From Oscillospiraceae bacterium (GTDB lineage: Bacteria; Bacillota; Clostridia; Oscillospirales; Ruminococcaceae): a stretch of DNA of 64,000 nucleotides. The DNA is taken from contig CACZDM010000002.1 of NCBI GenBank assembly GCA_902779915.1, positions 126,243 to 190,242 of the forward strand. Reading direction: 5' to 3'. Below are positions 17,467 through 25,949 of this stretch, in pieces. The first letter of the stretch is position 1; every line of letters begins with the position of its first letter. The notes under the pieces were generated by a model, which saw only the letters and a program-made list of their open reading frames with translations, searched no databases and had not been told where the DNA came from. The translations under genes and the position numbers were made by a program.

Positions 17467-17473
17467 CACATGT
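17467..17473 (+). repeat. Right attachment core of the feoB element
   Basis: CACATGT, identical to 13893-13899. Inside the element it is preceded by AATGT (17458-17462) and TTAT. Confidence 0.75.
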
Positions 17474-18322
17474 ATGGGGTTTGGGTGCAACGCGGCAGGA
17501 GTTGTTGGCTGCAGGATTATAGACTCGCCAAGAGAAAGAATAATAGCAATACTTACTAATAATTTTACTCCTTGTAATGGCCGTTTCCCAACTCTAATCG
17601 CGCTAATAACAATGTTTTTTATTGGATTTAGTTCAAATTCAGTTTTAAATAGTTTTATTTGTGCTATATATTTGTCTGGATTAATAATTTTAGGACTGTT
17701 AATGACATTTTTGACATCAAAAATTCTATCAACAACAATTTTAAAAGGCCTGCCGTCTTTTTTCACGCTTGAACTTCCTCCATACAGAAAGCCGCAATTT
17801 GGCAAGGTGATAATACGCTCTGTTTTTGACAGGACGCTTTTTGTTTTGGGGCGGGCGATTTTGGTTGCTGCTCCAGCGGGGGTTGTGATATGGCTATTAT
17901 CGAATATATTTGTTGGCGATTTGAGTATTTTAAATCATATCTCAAATTTTCTAGATCCGTTTGCAAGAATTTTTGGGTTAGACGGAATCATATTGGTTGC
18001 TTTTATATTGGGATTTCCCGCCAACGAAATCGTGATTCCCATAATGATCATGGGCTATTTATGTCGGGGCAGCCTTGTTGAATATGAAAATTTAGCTGAA
18101 TTGAAAACGCTGTTTTTGAGCAATGGATGGACCTGGCTCACAGCTCTTTGCACATCGCTTTTTTGCTTGATGCATTGGCCTTGTTCAACAACCTGCCTGA
18201 CAATAAAAAAAGAGTGCGCAAGCGTTAAATGGACATTGCTTTCTTTCATAATACCGACTGTTTTAGGATTTTTGGTTTGTTTTATTGTTGCTAGTTTTTG
18301 TCGATTTTTTGGATTAGCATAA
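17471..18322 (+). CDS. feoB: FeoB, C-terminal part, separated from its start
   Basis: Starts within the shared core with the Cys codon and MGFGCNAAGVVGCRIIDSPR, the conserved segment that follows the first membrane part of FeoB. It then carries TPCNGRFPTL, several membrane segments, LGFPANEIVIPI and a final MHWPCSTTCLTIKKE segment before the last membrane helix. The frame extends upstream into the element to 17414 but without a ribosome site, so it is probably not translated alone. With the N-terminal part it would make a 693-aa FeoB. No inactivating change is visible, suggesting it is still under selection or the insertion is recent. Confidence 0.9.
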   Translation, partial: CMGFGCNAAGVVGCRIIDSPRERIIAILTNNFTPCNGRFPTLIALITMFFIGFSSNSVLNSFICAIYLSGLIILGLLMTFLTSKILSTTILKGLPSFFTLELPPYRKPQFGKVIIRSVFDRTLFVLGRAILVAAPAGVVIWLLSNIFVGDLSILNHISNFLDPFARIFGLDGIILVAFILGFPANEIVIPIMIMGYLCRGSLVEYENLAELKTLFLSNGWTWLTALCTSLFCLMHWPCSTTCLTIKKECASVKWTLLSFIIPTVLGFLVCFIVASFCRFFGLA

Positions 18323-18337
18323 AGCATTTTCTGCGCA

Positions 18338-18413
18338 AATTAACAAAAAATTCATAAATATTAACAAGACATTCATAATTATTTACATTTAATTGATGAA
18401 TTTGTTAAAAAAA
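18338..18413 (+). repeat. Upstream duplication, copy 1
   Basis: About 75 bases that match 19654-19727 with few changes (AATTAACAAAAAA, then AATTATTTAC, then TTTGTTAAAAA or TTGTTAAAAA). Each lies 110-150 bases before one of the two paralogous exported-protein genes, so gene and control region were duplicated together. Confidence 0.6.
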
Positions 18414-18539
18414 CATGTAAAAATATTACCATAAATGATATATATCAAATATAGCTGCCGATAGGAGTTGATAATAATTAAAAATTAGTTCCACTTAATT
18501 GATGCAAAGTTAAAAATATATATGGATGTTGAAATAATT

Positions 18540-19643
18540 ATGAAAATTAAAATTGTTAATTCTAAAGTCAAAAAAAGATTTTTACAAATTTCATCTTGCT
18601 TGCTTACTTGCGCTTTATTAATGGTTTCTGTTGCGATTCCTGCTTGGGCAGACAGGGGAAAGGTTTTTAGAGAAATTTTTGGTGATAAAACCGGGACAGA
18701 GCTAGTCGAGATAATATTTCCTCCCGAAAAACAAAATGTGAATCCTTATGCAAAGCCAAAAACAGAAGATGAATTTGACAAAGAGTTTAAAAAGATTTTA
18801 CAAGATTGTCAAGATCAAATAACGAAGTCTATTGAAGCCAGAGTTGAGGCAGATTTTAAGCAATACGGCAGTTACAACCACTTGAAACTTGATAAGGAAC
18901 ATAAACTAACCAAAGAACGTTATGGACATATTGTTTACGGAGATTATGAAAACGGTTTGCATTCTGGGGGATTGCATTCAGAAAAAGGATTAGAGCTTTT
19001 GAAGCAAAGTTTTGAAAATTTTAAGAACAAAATGAAAGAATTTGTTGAAAAAAAAGAAAAAGAATTTAAATCCGGATCAGAAGCCAATAAATTAAAATCT
19101 CTTAAAATATGGCTGAGCGACAATGAAAAAACTTCTGCATTTGAAATAAATAATAATTCTACAAATTGTATAAATTATTATAAACTTAATTTTTCTTGTG
19201 TAACAACGACTGATGAGCGGTATCTGTTCCCCAAAAATTGGAATCTTAGCGAAATGAAATCAGCATTGAACTCGGCCATTATATCAAAAGAAAATGATTC
19301 TGCTTTATTGACCACTCATAATATACCGGATCCAATAAATACCAAACAAGAAATTAGTGTTAATCTGGCTGTTGATAAAGAAACAAACAAAATCAAAACA
19401 TTTTACCCAGTAAATGCCAATTCCTCGGCTTTGTTTCAAGAAGCCGTCCAAGTCCTAGCTTTTGGTCCACCAGCATGGCAAACATTCTACCCTTGCTCAA
19501 TAAATGGCACTCAATTTGTTTTTTATCCATTAATATATCTTAATCCGTGTAGTAAAGCCTCTTACCAAAAAGATGTTAAAAGTTCTGATTCCAACCCAGC
19601 AAATCTCGAAGATCAAACTTCTGATTTTTTTCAACAACAATAA
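18540..19643 (+). CDS. Exported protein with EndoU-nuclease-like motifs (paralogue 1)
   Basis: 367-aa product with a signal peptide (hydrophobic residues 14-33, cleavage near AWA-D at 37). The mature part has HIVYGDYENGLHSGGLH (His130, His141, His146), RYLFPKNW (227-234) followed by an amphipathic helix, and a strand VDKETNKIKTFYP (279-290). This order, H-I-x-x-G, G-G-x-H, F-P-x-x-W, then I-x-T-x-Y-P, resembles bacterial EndoU RNase toxin domains. The match is by eye. I start at ATG 18540, which aligns with paralogue 2. No immunity gene is adjacent. Function as secreted RNase is inference. Confidence 0.6.
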   Translation: MKIKIVNSKVKKRFLQISSCLLTCALLMVSVAIPAWADRGKVFREIFGDKTGTELVEIIFPPEKQNVNPYAKPKTEDEFDKEFKKILQDCQDQITKSIEARVEADFKQYGSYNHLKLDKEHKLTKERYGHIVYGDYENGLHSGGLHSEKGLELLKQSFENFKNKMKEFVEKKEKEFKSGSEANKLKSLKIWLSDNEKTSAFEINNNSTNCINYYKLNFSCVTTTDERYLFPKNWNLSEMKSALNSAIISKENDSALLTTHNIPDPINTKQEISVNLAVDKETNKIKTFYPVNANSSALFQEAVQVLAFGPPAWQTFYPCSINGTQFVFYPLIYLNPCSKASYQKDVKSSDSNPANLEDQTSDFFQQQ

Positions 19644-19653
19644 CAAAAATGAT

Positions 19654-19727
19654 AATTAACAAAAAAATCATGAATATTAAAATATAATTAACAATTATTT
19701 ACTTTTATTCGTTGAAATTGTTAAAAA
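19654..19727 (+). repeat. Upstream duplication, copy 2
   Basis: Partner of 18338-18413. It includes the -35 box of the second paralogue's promoter. Confidence 0.6.
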
Positions 19728-19740
19728 CCTATGATATAAT
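19712..19740 (+). promoter_or_regulatory. Promoter of paralogue 2
   Basis: TTGAAA (19712-19717), 17 bases, TATAAT (19735-19740), about 82 bases before the start. The matching region before paralogue 1 has a weaker -10 box. Confidence 0.7.
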
Positions 19741-19821
19741 ATTGATATAAACAAAATAAATCGAACAAAAAAAATAAAATCAAAATAATAATATAAAAAT
19801 GAAAAGGATTTGAAAATAACT

Positions 19822-22032
19822 ATGAAACTTAAAATTTGTAATCTAAAAATGAAAAAAAGATTTTTAAAAATTGCGGCTTGCTTGCTTGCTTGCGCCTCAT
19901 TAATGGTTTCTGTTGCGATTCCCGGCCAAGCAGCAAAAGACAGAATTTGGTCCAAATGTTCCAGTGGAAATATTGAATCATTAAAAAAAGCATGTCAAAG
20001 TGAAATCCAAAGCAAAATTAAAGAGAATCTTACCAGTGATTTTGGTCAAGTTGACTCTGTTAAAATTGGTGGATATACGTTTACTAAAAAACGCTATCAG
20101 CATATTGCTTATGGAGACTATCAAAATGGCGTGAATTCTCAAGGGCTCCACATGAAGTGTGGACTGGACCTCCTTAAAGAAAGTCTTTCCATTTTTGAGC
20201 AACAGCTAGCAAATGAACAAAAATGGAAAGACATCAAAACAAACTCACAAAACGTCCTGAATGCTTATGAAGATATTGGTGATGAAAATGATGCTGGCAG
20301 CGTCTTGATGCACTGCCGACTGATTCATTCAAATGTCAGCCACACTAGTCGCTATTTGTTCCCTAAAAACTGGAGATTTGCGGAGTTAAAGAAAGCGTTG
20401 GAGATTGCTATTGGGCAAAAAGCTAAATTTGAAGATATTTTGAAGAAAAAATCTGAAGACGTTGATACAAAGAAAAAAAAGATTCAAGATGAACTAGGTA
20501 ATATAGGGGGAAAAAATCAAGAAACAAAATCTGAAAATACTGCAGCGGCTGCAAGCGAAAATAAAAACTGCCAAAATAAAAAAACAAAAAAGGACTTGAA
20601 TGTTCTGCTTAAACAATACGTGTTAAACGATATGCTTTATGATTGTGAAAAAAAGCAACTTGCATTAAAGGACGAATGTTTTCCTAATTTATATGGTTAT
20701 GCCAACACAAACGGCAAGTCGGTCTCTCTCCACATTATAGATATTGGTGAAGTAGAAGGCAATGAGGAAAGTGGGCAAAAGATTCTAGTTCAACTAGTGA
20801 CTGACGAATTGAGTAAAGAAATAGTGACTTTTTTCCCGCTAAATGTTCAAAATCTCCAAGAGGGCGATTTCCGCATAGTTCCAAACGAAGGGGAAGATGA
20901 TGCGGATAATAATTCCAACAATTCGTCTAAAACGGACAACAATTTGACTGAAACGAACAACAATTCGCCTCAAACGGACAACAATTCGTCTGAAGCGGAC
21001 AACAATTCGCCTGAAACGGACAACAATTCGCCTGAAACGGACAACAATTCGTCTAAAACGAAAATTTATGATATTTTTCAACTTGATAAACTAGATGACA
21101 AACAGTTTCTGAAAAGAACCAAATTTGAAATATCCGACAAATTTAAAAATAATGCGAGCAACCTACTCAATAATAGAAATATGAATGTTTTGCGTGATAT
21201 TTTAAATAAATTTAAAGGTCATAAAACAGATGAACAAAGTAAAAAATATTTTGAGGAGTTAAAGGCCTTTGTTGATGGCAAACAACAAAATGATAATAAC
21301 AAACTAACCGACTATACTAAAAACGCAAAAAATGAACTAGAATCAACCAAAAAAGTTGACACTCTCAATGAATCAAATGTTGGCGCTTCAAGCGAAAAAG
21401 ACGAAGAAGAAAGTTCACCAAAATCACAATTAATTAATAAGCTAAAATCCGAGTTTGAAAAATTCAAAACTCAAAATTCTGACAAGAGAGAAGAAAGCTG
21501 TGATGGAAAAGAATTATATGAAGCAAAAGTATTAATGCTAGATACCATACTGGCTAATGTGTCCAATATTAATCATCAAATCAAGAATGCTAATAAGCAA
21601 CTTGAAAATAGCATTAAAAATAAAAAAAACGATTTAGTCGGATTAAGAAGCGACATAGATGGTCTGCGGAAACGATTGGCAAATTGTGTTGAACTTATGC
21701 AAAAAAGCGGAATAGAGACGTTGTTATTAAAATCAAAAGATAAAGATTGGGATAAATGCGAATTCGCTCAAGGTGGATTAGATTTGTCAAAGGAAGCTAA
21801 AAACTTTGATTCGGTTGATAAATATGTGAGTGAACTAGATCAGTTTTTAAACGACTTGCTTCTGGATAATAACGTTTTTTCAAGTGTAATAGGGTTGATG
21901 AAAGATAAGTTGAAGAAAGAGGCTCAAATAGAAAAGGAAAAGGCAGCAAAAAAAGCAGCAGAAGCAAAAAAGAATAAAGAAAAACCGATAGAAGTAGATT
22001 TTTCAGAGACAGAGTTTGACATATTCGGTTAA
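19822..22032 (+). CDS. Large exported protein with EndoU-nuclease-like motifs (paralogue 2)
   Basis: 736-aa product with a signal peptide almost identical to paralogue 1 (MKKRFLKIAACLLACASLMV onward, cleavage near GQA-A). The EndoU-like core is at about residues 85-345: HIAYGDYQNG with His94, QGLH with His110, RYLFPKNW (177-184), and EIVTFFPLN. An insertion with a Lys-rich helix lies inside it. After it come seven 7-residue Asn-rich repeats, then a long charged, helical C-terminal region (about 415-736). The extra tail is absent from paralogue 1. A strong terminator follows. Role unknown; a secreted RNase with a binding or anchoring tail is a possibility. Confidence 0.6.
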   Translation: MKLKICNLKMKKRFLKIAACLLACASLMVSVAIPGQAAKDRIWSKCSSGNIESLKKACQSEIQSKIKENLTSDFGQVDSVKIGGYTFTKKRYQHIAYGDYQNGVNSQGLHMKCGLDLLKESLSIFEQQLANEQKWKDIKTNSQNVLNAYEDIGDENDAGSVLMHCRLIHSNVSHTSRYLFPKNWRFAELKKALEIAIGQKAKFEDILKKKSEDVDTKKKKIQDELGNIGGKNQETKSENTAAAASENKNCQNKKTKKDLNVLLKQYVLNDMLYDCEKKQLALKDECFPNLYGYANTNGKSVSLHIIDIGEVEGNEESGQKILVQLVTDELSKEIVTFFPLNVQNLQEGDFRIVPNEGEDDADNNSNNSSKTDNNLTETNNNSPQTDNNSSEADNNSPETDNNSPETDNNSSKTKIYDIFQLDKLDDKQFLKRTKFEISDKFKNNASNLLNNRNMNVLRDILNKFKGHKTDEQSKKYFEELKAFVDGKQQNDNNKLTDYTKNAKNELESTKKVDTLNESNVGASSEKDEEESSPKSQLINKLKSEFEKFKTQNSDKREESCDGKELYEAKVLMLDTILANVSNINHQIKNANKQLENSIKNKKNDLVGLRSDIDGLRKRLANCVELMQKSGIETLLLKSKDKDWDKCEFAQGGLDLSKEAKNFDSVDKYVSELDQFLNDLLLDNNVFSSVIGLMKDKLKKEAQIEKEKAAKKAAEAKKNKEKPIEVDFSETEFDIFG
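20917..21063 (+). repeat. Seven 21-bp tandem repeats inside paralogue 2
   Basis: Seven in-frame units of consensus NNSPETD. Units differ by one to four bases; the last ends in Lys. It likely makes a flexible linker between the N-terminal domain and the helical tail, and its copy number may vary. Confidence 0.85.
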
Positions 22033-22052
22033 TATGATATAATAATATTGTG

Positions 22053-22091
22053 TTAAGAGTGTTGAAAATATTTAACACTCTTAATTTTTTT
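22053..22091 (+). terminator. Strong terminator after paralogue 2
   Basis: Eleven-base perfect arms TTAAGAGTGTT (22053-22063) and AACACTCTTAA (22074-22084), followed by TTTTTTT. Confidence 0.9.
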
Positions 22092-22152
22092 GCTCTTTGG
22101 ATCAGACTATTTGAGACTTATGTTAAAAAATGATTTATTTAGGAATATTATT

Positions 22153-22572
22153 ATGGTTTTGAAAAAATTATATAGAAAATATAAAAGTTTGATTTTATAT
22201 GTTTTTTTTGGCATATGCACAACATTTGTCAATATAGCCTCATTTTGGCTCATGGCGCATGGCTTTAATTTTAAAGCTGTTTTTAGCTCAATTGTTTCGT
22301 GGATTTTAAGCGTTATTTTTGCATATATAACAAATAGAAGCTGGGTTTTTAACGCTAAGGCCACGAGGCCAAAAAACATATTCAGGGAAATTTATTCATT
22401 TTTTGCTTGTCGCTTTGCAACGGGCGTTTTAGACTGTTTTACAATGTTTTTGTGTGTTGATATTTTTGGATTTAATGATATTATGATAAAAGTTATATCA
22501 AATGTCATAGTTGTTATTTTAAACTATATTGCAAGCAAAATTTTTGTATTTAAAAATGCAAAAATTAGTTGA
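22153..22572 (+). CDS. GtrA-family membrane protein
   Basis: 139-aa protein with four membrane segments, typical of GtrA-like proteins that help move polyprenyl-linked sugars across the membrane. It shows the FFGICTTFVNIASFWLM first segment and a conserved YITNRSWVF segment, ending with NYIASKIFVFK. I start at ATG 22153 because AGGA lies nine bases upstream; the frame is open to 22090. It begins the surface-glycan cluster and would pair with the ArnC-like transferase three genes on. Confidence 0.85.
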   Translation: MVLKKLYRKYKSLILYVFFGICTTFVNIASFWLMAHGFNFKAVFSSIVSWILSVIFAYITNRSWVFNAKATRPKNIFREIYSFFACRFATGVLDCFTMFLCVDIFGFNDIMIKVISNVIVVILNYIASKIFVFKNAKIS

Positions 22573-22668
22573 CAGACATCTATTGGTTGTGATATAATTA
22601 GACCTTGTTGACTGGCTTTGTCATTGACTGTTTTTTTAATTAATATATGAATGGAGAATGTTTTTCAG

Positions 22669-23796
22669 ATGATTAATTTTAATGAACCGCCTGTTTTGGA
22701 TGATGCTCTGAAATATATTAAACAAGCTTTTTTGAACAAGAAGGTTTGCGGAGACGGAGAATTCACGAAGCTTTGCAACAGGTGGTTTGAAGATAAAACA
22801 AAAACAAAAAAAGCCCTTCTAACAACATCTTGCACAAGCGCTTTGGAGATGTCTGCGATTTTATGTGATATATCGCCTGGCGACGAGGTCATCATGCCTT
22901 CATACACTTTTGTTTCGACTGCAAATGCTTTTGTTTTGCGCGGAGCAACAGTCACTTTTGTCGACATACGTCCAGACACTATGAACATGGACGAAAAATT
23001 AATTGAAAATGCAATAAATTCCAAAACAAAAGCCATAGTTCCGGTCCACTATGCTGGAGTTTCGTGTGAAATGGACAAAATCATGCAAATTGCGAAAAGA
23101 TATGGTTTGAAAGTTATTGAAGACGCGGCGCAAGGGGTTTCGAGTCTATATAAAGGCAAGCCTTTAGGAACTATTGGAGACTTTGGCTGCTATAGTTTTC
23201 ATGAAACTAAAAACTATAGCATGGGCGAAGGAGGAGCGATTTTAATTCAAGATTCCAAATATGTTGAAAAAGCGGAAATAATCAGAGAAAAAGGGACCGA
23301 TCGAAGCAAATTTTTCAGAGGTCAAGTTGATAAATACACATGGGTTGATCGAGGTTCGTCATATTTGCCAAGCGACATTAATGCGGCCTACTTGTGGGCC
23401 CAACTGAAAAAAATAGAAGATATATATAATAGTCGGATGTTGGCTTGGAATTTATATCGCGAAGGCCTGCAAAATCTGGCGGATCTGGGGCTAATAGAGC
23501 TGCCAACAATTCCAGAAGGCTGTTGCCACAATGCCCATATGTTTTATATAAAAGTTAAAAATATCGCCGAGCGGACAAAGTTCATAGCATATTTAAAAGA
23601 AAATGGCATTTGCGCTGTTTTTCACTATATTCCCCTTCATTCAGCGCCAGGAGGGGAAAAATTTGGCAGGTTTAATGGAATTGATCGCTTCACAACCAAA
23701 GAAAGCGAGAGGATTGTCCGACTGCCCCTATACTATCAGATAAAGCCTTCCGACATTGAATATATTGTTGACAAGATTCAAAAATTTTTCATTTAA
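22669..23796 (+). CDS. dTDP-4-amino-4,6-dideoxygalactose transaminase, WecE/RffA-like
   Basis: PLP-dependent sugar aminotransferase. The match to Escherichia coli WecE as I recall it is strong along the whole 375-aa length: INFNEPPV, CGDGEFT, SPGDEVIMPSYTFVSTANAF, DAAQGV, CYSFHETKNY with the PLP Lys, REKGTDRSKFFRGQVDKYTW and the VFHYIPLHSAPGGEKFG segment. I choose ATG 22669 because it aligns with the family start; a GGAG is 12 bases upstream and an earlier ATG at 22651 is possible. It would make an aminodeoxy sugar nucleotide for the cluster. Confidence 0.92.
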   Translation: MINFNEPPVLDDALKYIKQAFLNKKVCGDGEFTKLCNRWFEDKTKTKKALLTTSCTSALEMSAILCDISPGDEVIMPSYTFVSTANAFVLRGATVTFVDIRPDTMNMDEKLIENAINSKTKAIVPVHYAGVSCEMDKIMQIAKRYGLKVIEDAAQGVSSLYKGKPLGTIGDFGCYSFHETKNYSMGEGGAILIQDSKYVEKAEIIREKGTDRSKFFRGQVDKYTWVDRGSSYLPSDINAAYLWAQLKKIEDIYNSRMLAWNLYREGLQNLADLGLIELPTIPEGCCHNAHMFYIKVKNIAERTKFIAYLKENGICAVFHYIPLHSAPGGEKFGRFNGIDRFTTKESERIVRLPLYYQIKPSDIEYIVDKIQKFFI

Positions 23797-23830
23797 TCAT
23801 ATGTTAATTTAGAAAGAATGGGGGGATTTG

Positions 23831-24778
23831 GTGAAAAAATTATCGTTTGTCATACCTTGTTATAATTCTGAAAAAACAATTGAAAATGTTATAAATGACA
23901 TAAAAAAAGTTGTTGAAAAAAGAGATGCATATGATTATGAAATAATTTTGGTTAATGACTTTTCAAAAGACAGAACGTCAAGCGTTTTAGAGATGCTTGC
24001 GACGAACGACGAAAAAATAGTTGTAATAAATTTTGCCAAAAATTTTGGCCAGCACGCAGCGTTAATGGCTGGATTTAGGCATTCCAGAGGAGACTTTGTC
24101 ATATATTTAGACGACGATGGCCAGTGTCCTGTTGATCGAGTTTTCGACCTAATAGCGCCGCTTTATGACGATTTTGACATTTCCATTGCAAAATATCGCA
24201 AGAAAAAGCAGTCTAGATTTAAAAATTTTGGAAGCAAAGTCAATGACATAATGGCAAAACATTTGATCAACAAGCCGAAAGACCTCGCTCTGAGCAATTT
24301 TGGCGCCATGAAAAGATTTGTTGTCGACGAAATCGTGAAATACACTAACTGTTATCCATATGTTGCAGGTTTGCTGCTTCGAACAACCTCAAAAATAGCA
24401 AACGTTGAAATGGAGGAAAATGAAAGGCAAAGCGGTTCAACAAATTATAATATACACAAGCTGTTGTCGCTATGGCTGAACGGATTCACTTCTTTTTCAG
24501 TTAAACCGCTGCGAGTTGCTTCAGTTGCCGGGATGCTGTTTGCTCTGATTGGATTTGCTTTTGGAATATACACAATAATAACCAAGCTTATTTATAATGA
24601 AAATGTTTTAATGGGATACAGCACAACGGTTGCGCTTTTGACTTTTTTTAGCGGGATTAATTTAATGGTCCTTGGAATGATCGGCGAATACGTCGGTCGA
24701 ATATTTATCAATCTCAACAATTCTCCTCAATATGTCATACGAAACAGTTTTAATTTGAAAAGAGAGGATAGAGACTAA
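23831..24778 (+). CDS. Polyprenyl-phosphate glycosyltransferase, ArnC-like
   Basis: Family 2 glycosyltransferase that puts a sugar on undecaprenyl phosphate at the inner membrane face. Residues 1-220 form the GT2 domain with FVIPCYNSE, DFSKDRT, NFGQHAALMAG, YLDDDGQCP (metal-binding Asp cluster) and ERQSGSTNYN. Two C-terminal membrane segments (about 232-255 and 266-290) follow, then a short tail. I start at GTG 23831 after a run of Gs. Works with GtrA-like and SMR-like proteins of the cluster; the sugar may be the WecE product (inference). Confidence 0.9.
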   Translation: MKKLSFVIPCYNSEKTIENVINDIKKVVEKRDAYDYEIILVNDFSKDRTSSVLEMLATNDEKIVVINFAKNFGQHAALMAGFRHSRGDFVIYLDDDGQCPVDRVFDLIAPLYDDFDISIAKYRKKKQSRFKNFGSKVNDIMAKHLINKPKDLALSNFGAMKRFVVDEIVKYTNCYPYVAGLLLRTTSKIANVEMEENERQSGSTNYNIHKLLSLWLNGFTSFSVKPLRVASVAGMLFALIGFAFGIYTIITKLIYNENVLMGYSTTVALLTFFSGINLMVLGMIGEYVGRIFINLNNSPQYVIRNSFNLKREDRD

Positions 24779-24783
24779 ATTTT

Positions 24784-25932
24784 ATGATCAATCAAAAAAC
24801 AAATAAAATGAGATTTGTTTGGATTTTTTGCGTCATATTGACATTTTTATATGCAATGTTTTTGTTTTTCGCATATAAGCCTTTGGCCAGCCCTGACGCA
24901 ACCGAAACGGATTTGCCAGCTCATATCAAAGCGGGAATTGAAGACAAAAGCGTATATAGCTTAACATATATAATTTTAGGCCTGCTTTGGCGATTGCCAC
25001 ACGGATCTTGTTTTATTGCATTATTTCTCGCTTTGTTCTTGTGTTTATCTGTGCTATTCACATTTATCTTATTAAAAAAACTTGTCGGAAATATCCAAAA
25101 TCATTGGCTATACATCATATCCTTGGCTTTAAACATATATATGCCGCTATATGTTCCAATCATCAACAAAGACATGTATCTTGGCACTATTTCTTTTAAT
25201 CTATACCACAATCCAACATATATAACCATGAAGCCGTTTGCAATTTTATCTCTTTTCTTATTTATTCAAATCAGAGAGAAAATTTTAGACAAAGAGCTTG
25301 ATGTTTTTAAATATATACTTTTTGCTCTGGCGCTTTTTATCGCGACCTGGTTTAAACCGAGTTTTGCGTTTGGATTTATCCCCTGCGTGGTTTTGGCTGT
25401 TTTGGTTGATTTTTTTAGGGGCAAATTAAAAAATATTAACAAATTCATATTTTTAGGATTTACGTTTGTGCCGACCGCGCTTTTGATGTTGTGGCAAAGG
25501 ACGCAGCTTTTTAACGATGATGGCGTCAGCGAAATATCAATTGGAATATTCAAGGTTTGGAGTTTATACGTTCGACATCCACTGGCAGCGCTGGTTTTGT
25601 CCCTAGCCTTTCCAATTGTTGTTTTGATCTTTAACTTTAAGGATCTTGCAAAAGACAAGGTCTATAGATTCAGTTGGATTTTTGCTGTGTTTAATGTTTT
25701 GATTTTTGCTTTTTTATATGAATCAGGGCCAAGAATGGCGCATGGTAATTTTGGTTGGGGCGCGCATTTTGCTGTTGGAGTTTTGTTTATTTTATCCATC
25801 GCAAAGTTTATACAAAAAATAAAAAAAATCAATATTGAAAAAACAGTTTTTGGTTCGCTTGTTTTAGGAATGCATTTAATCGCTGGTCTAAATTATTTTT
25901 TGCAATTTTGTTTTTCGAAATTTTGGTTTTGA
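24784..25932 (+). CDS. Polytopic membrane protein, probable GT-C-type glycosyltransferase
   Basis: 382-aa protein with about nine or ten membrane segments and an Asp-rich first external loop (SPDATETDLPAHIKAG), a feature often seen in GT-C transferases that use polyprenyl-phosphate sugars. It starts at ATG 24784, six bases after the ArnC-like gene stop. I do not recognise a precise family. Position between an ArnC-like enzyme and another polytopic protein suggests it transfers the sugar to an outer acceptor (inference). Confidence 0.65.
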   Translation: MINQKTNKMRFVWIFCVILTFLYAMFLFFAYKPLASPDATETDLPAHIKAGIEDKSVYSLTYIILGLLWRLPHGSCFIALFLALFLCLSVLFTFILLKKLVGNIQNHWLYIISLALNIYMPLYVPIINKDMYLGTISFNLYHNPTYITMKPFAILSLFLFIQIREKILDKELDVFKYILFALALFIATWFKPSFAFGFIPCVVLAVLVDFFRGKLKNINKFIFLGFTFVPTALLMLWQRTQLFNDDGVSEISIGIFKVWSLYVRHPLAALVLSLAFPIVVLIFNFKDLAKDKVYRFSWIFAVFNVLIFAFLYESGPRMAHGNFGWGAHFAVGVLFILSIAKFIQKIKKINIEKTVFGSLVLGMHLIAGLNYFLQFCFSKFWF

Positions 25933-25949
25933 ATTGAGGTGTTTGTGGT

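Larger units (their letters stand above)
13893..17473. mobile_element. 3.57-kb serine-recombinase element inserted in feoB
   Basis: The two halves of feoB are separated by 3574 bases bounded by direct repeats CACATGT (13893-13899 and 17467-17473). Joining at the repeat gives one in-frame FeoB. Cargo, all on the minus strand: a small 50-codon gene, a large serine recombinase next to the right end, a class D-type sortase and a multi-pass membrane protein. The predicted circular junction has arms AATGT and ACATT placed four bases on each side of the core, as expected for a serine-recombinase site. There are no terminal inverted repeats of IS type and no transfer genes. Confidence 0.9.

Noticed and set aside
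17414..17470. Separate start for the FeoB C-terminal part
   Set aside because: There is no ribosome site before the ATG at 17414, and the residues up to the core belong to the inserted element, not to FeoB.
20917..21063. Possible CRISPR array
   Set aside because: The units are contiguous with no spacers and lie in frame inside a gene.
20839..21081. Reverse-strand frame with Arg/Val/Phe repeats
   Set aside because: It is the mirror of the 21-bp repeats in the exported protein gene on the plus strand.
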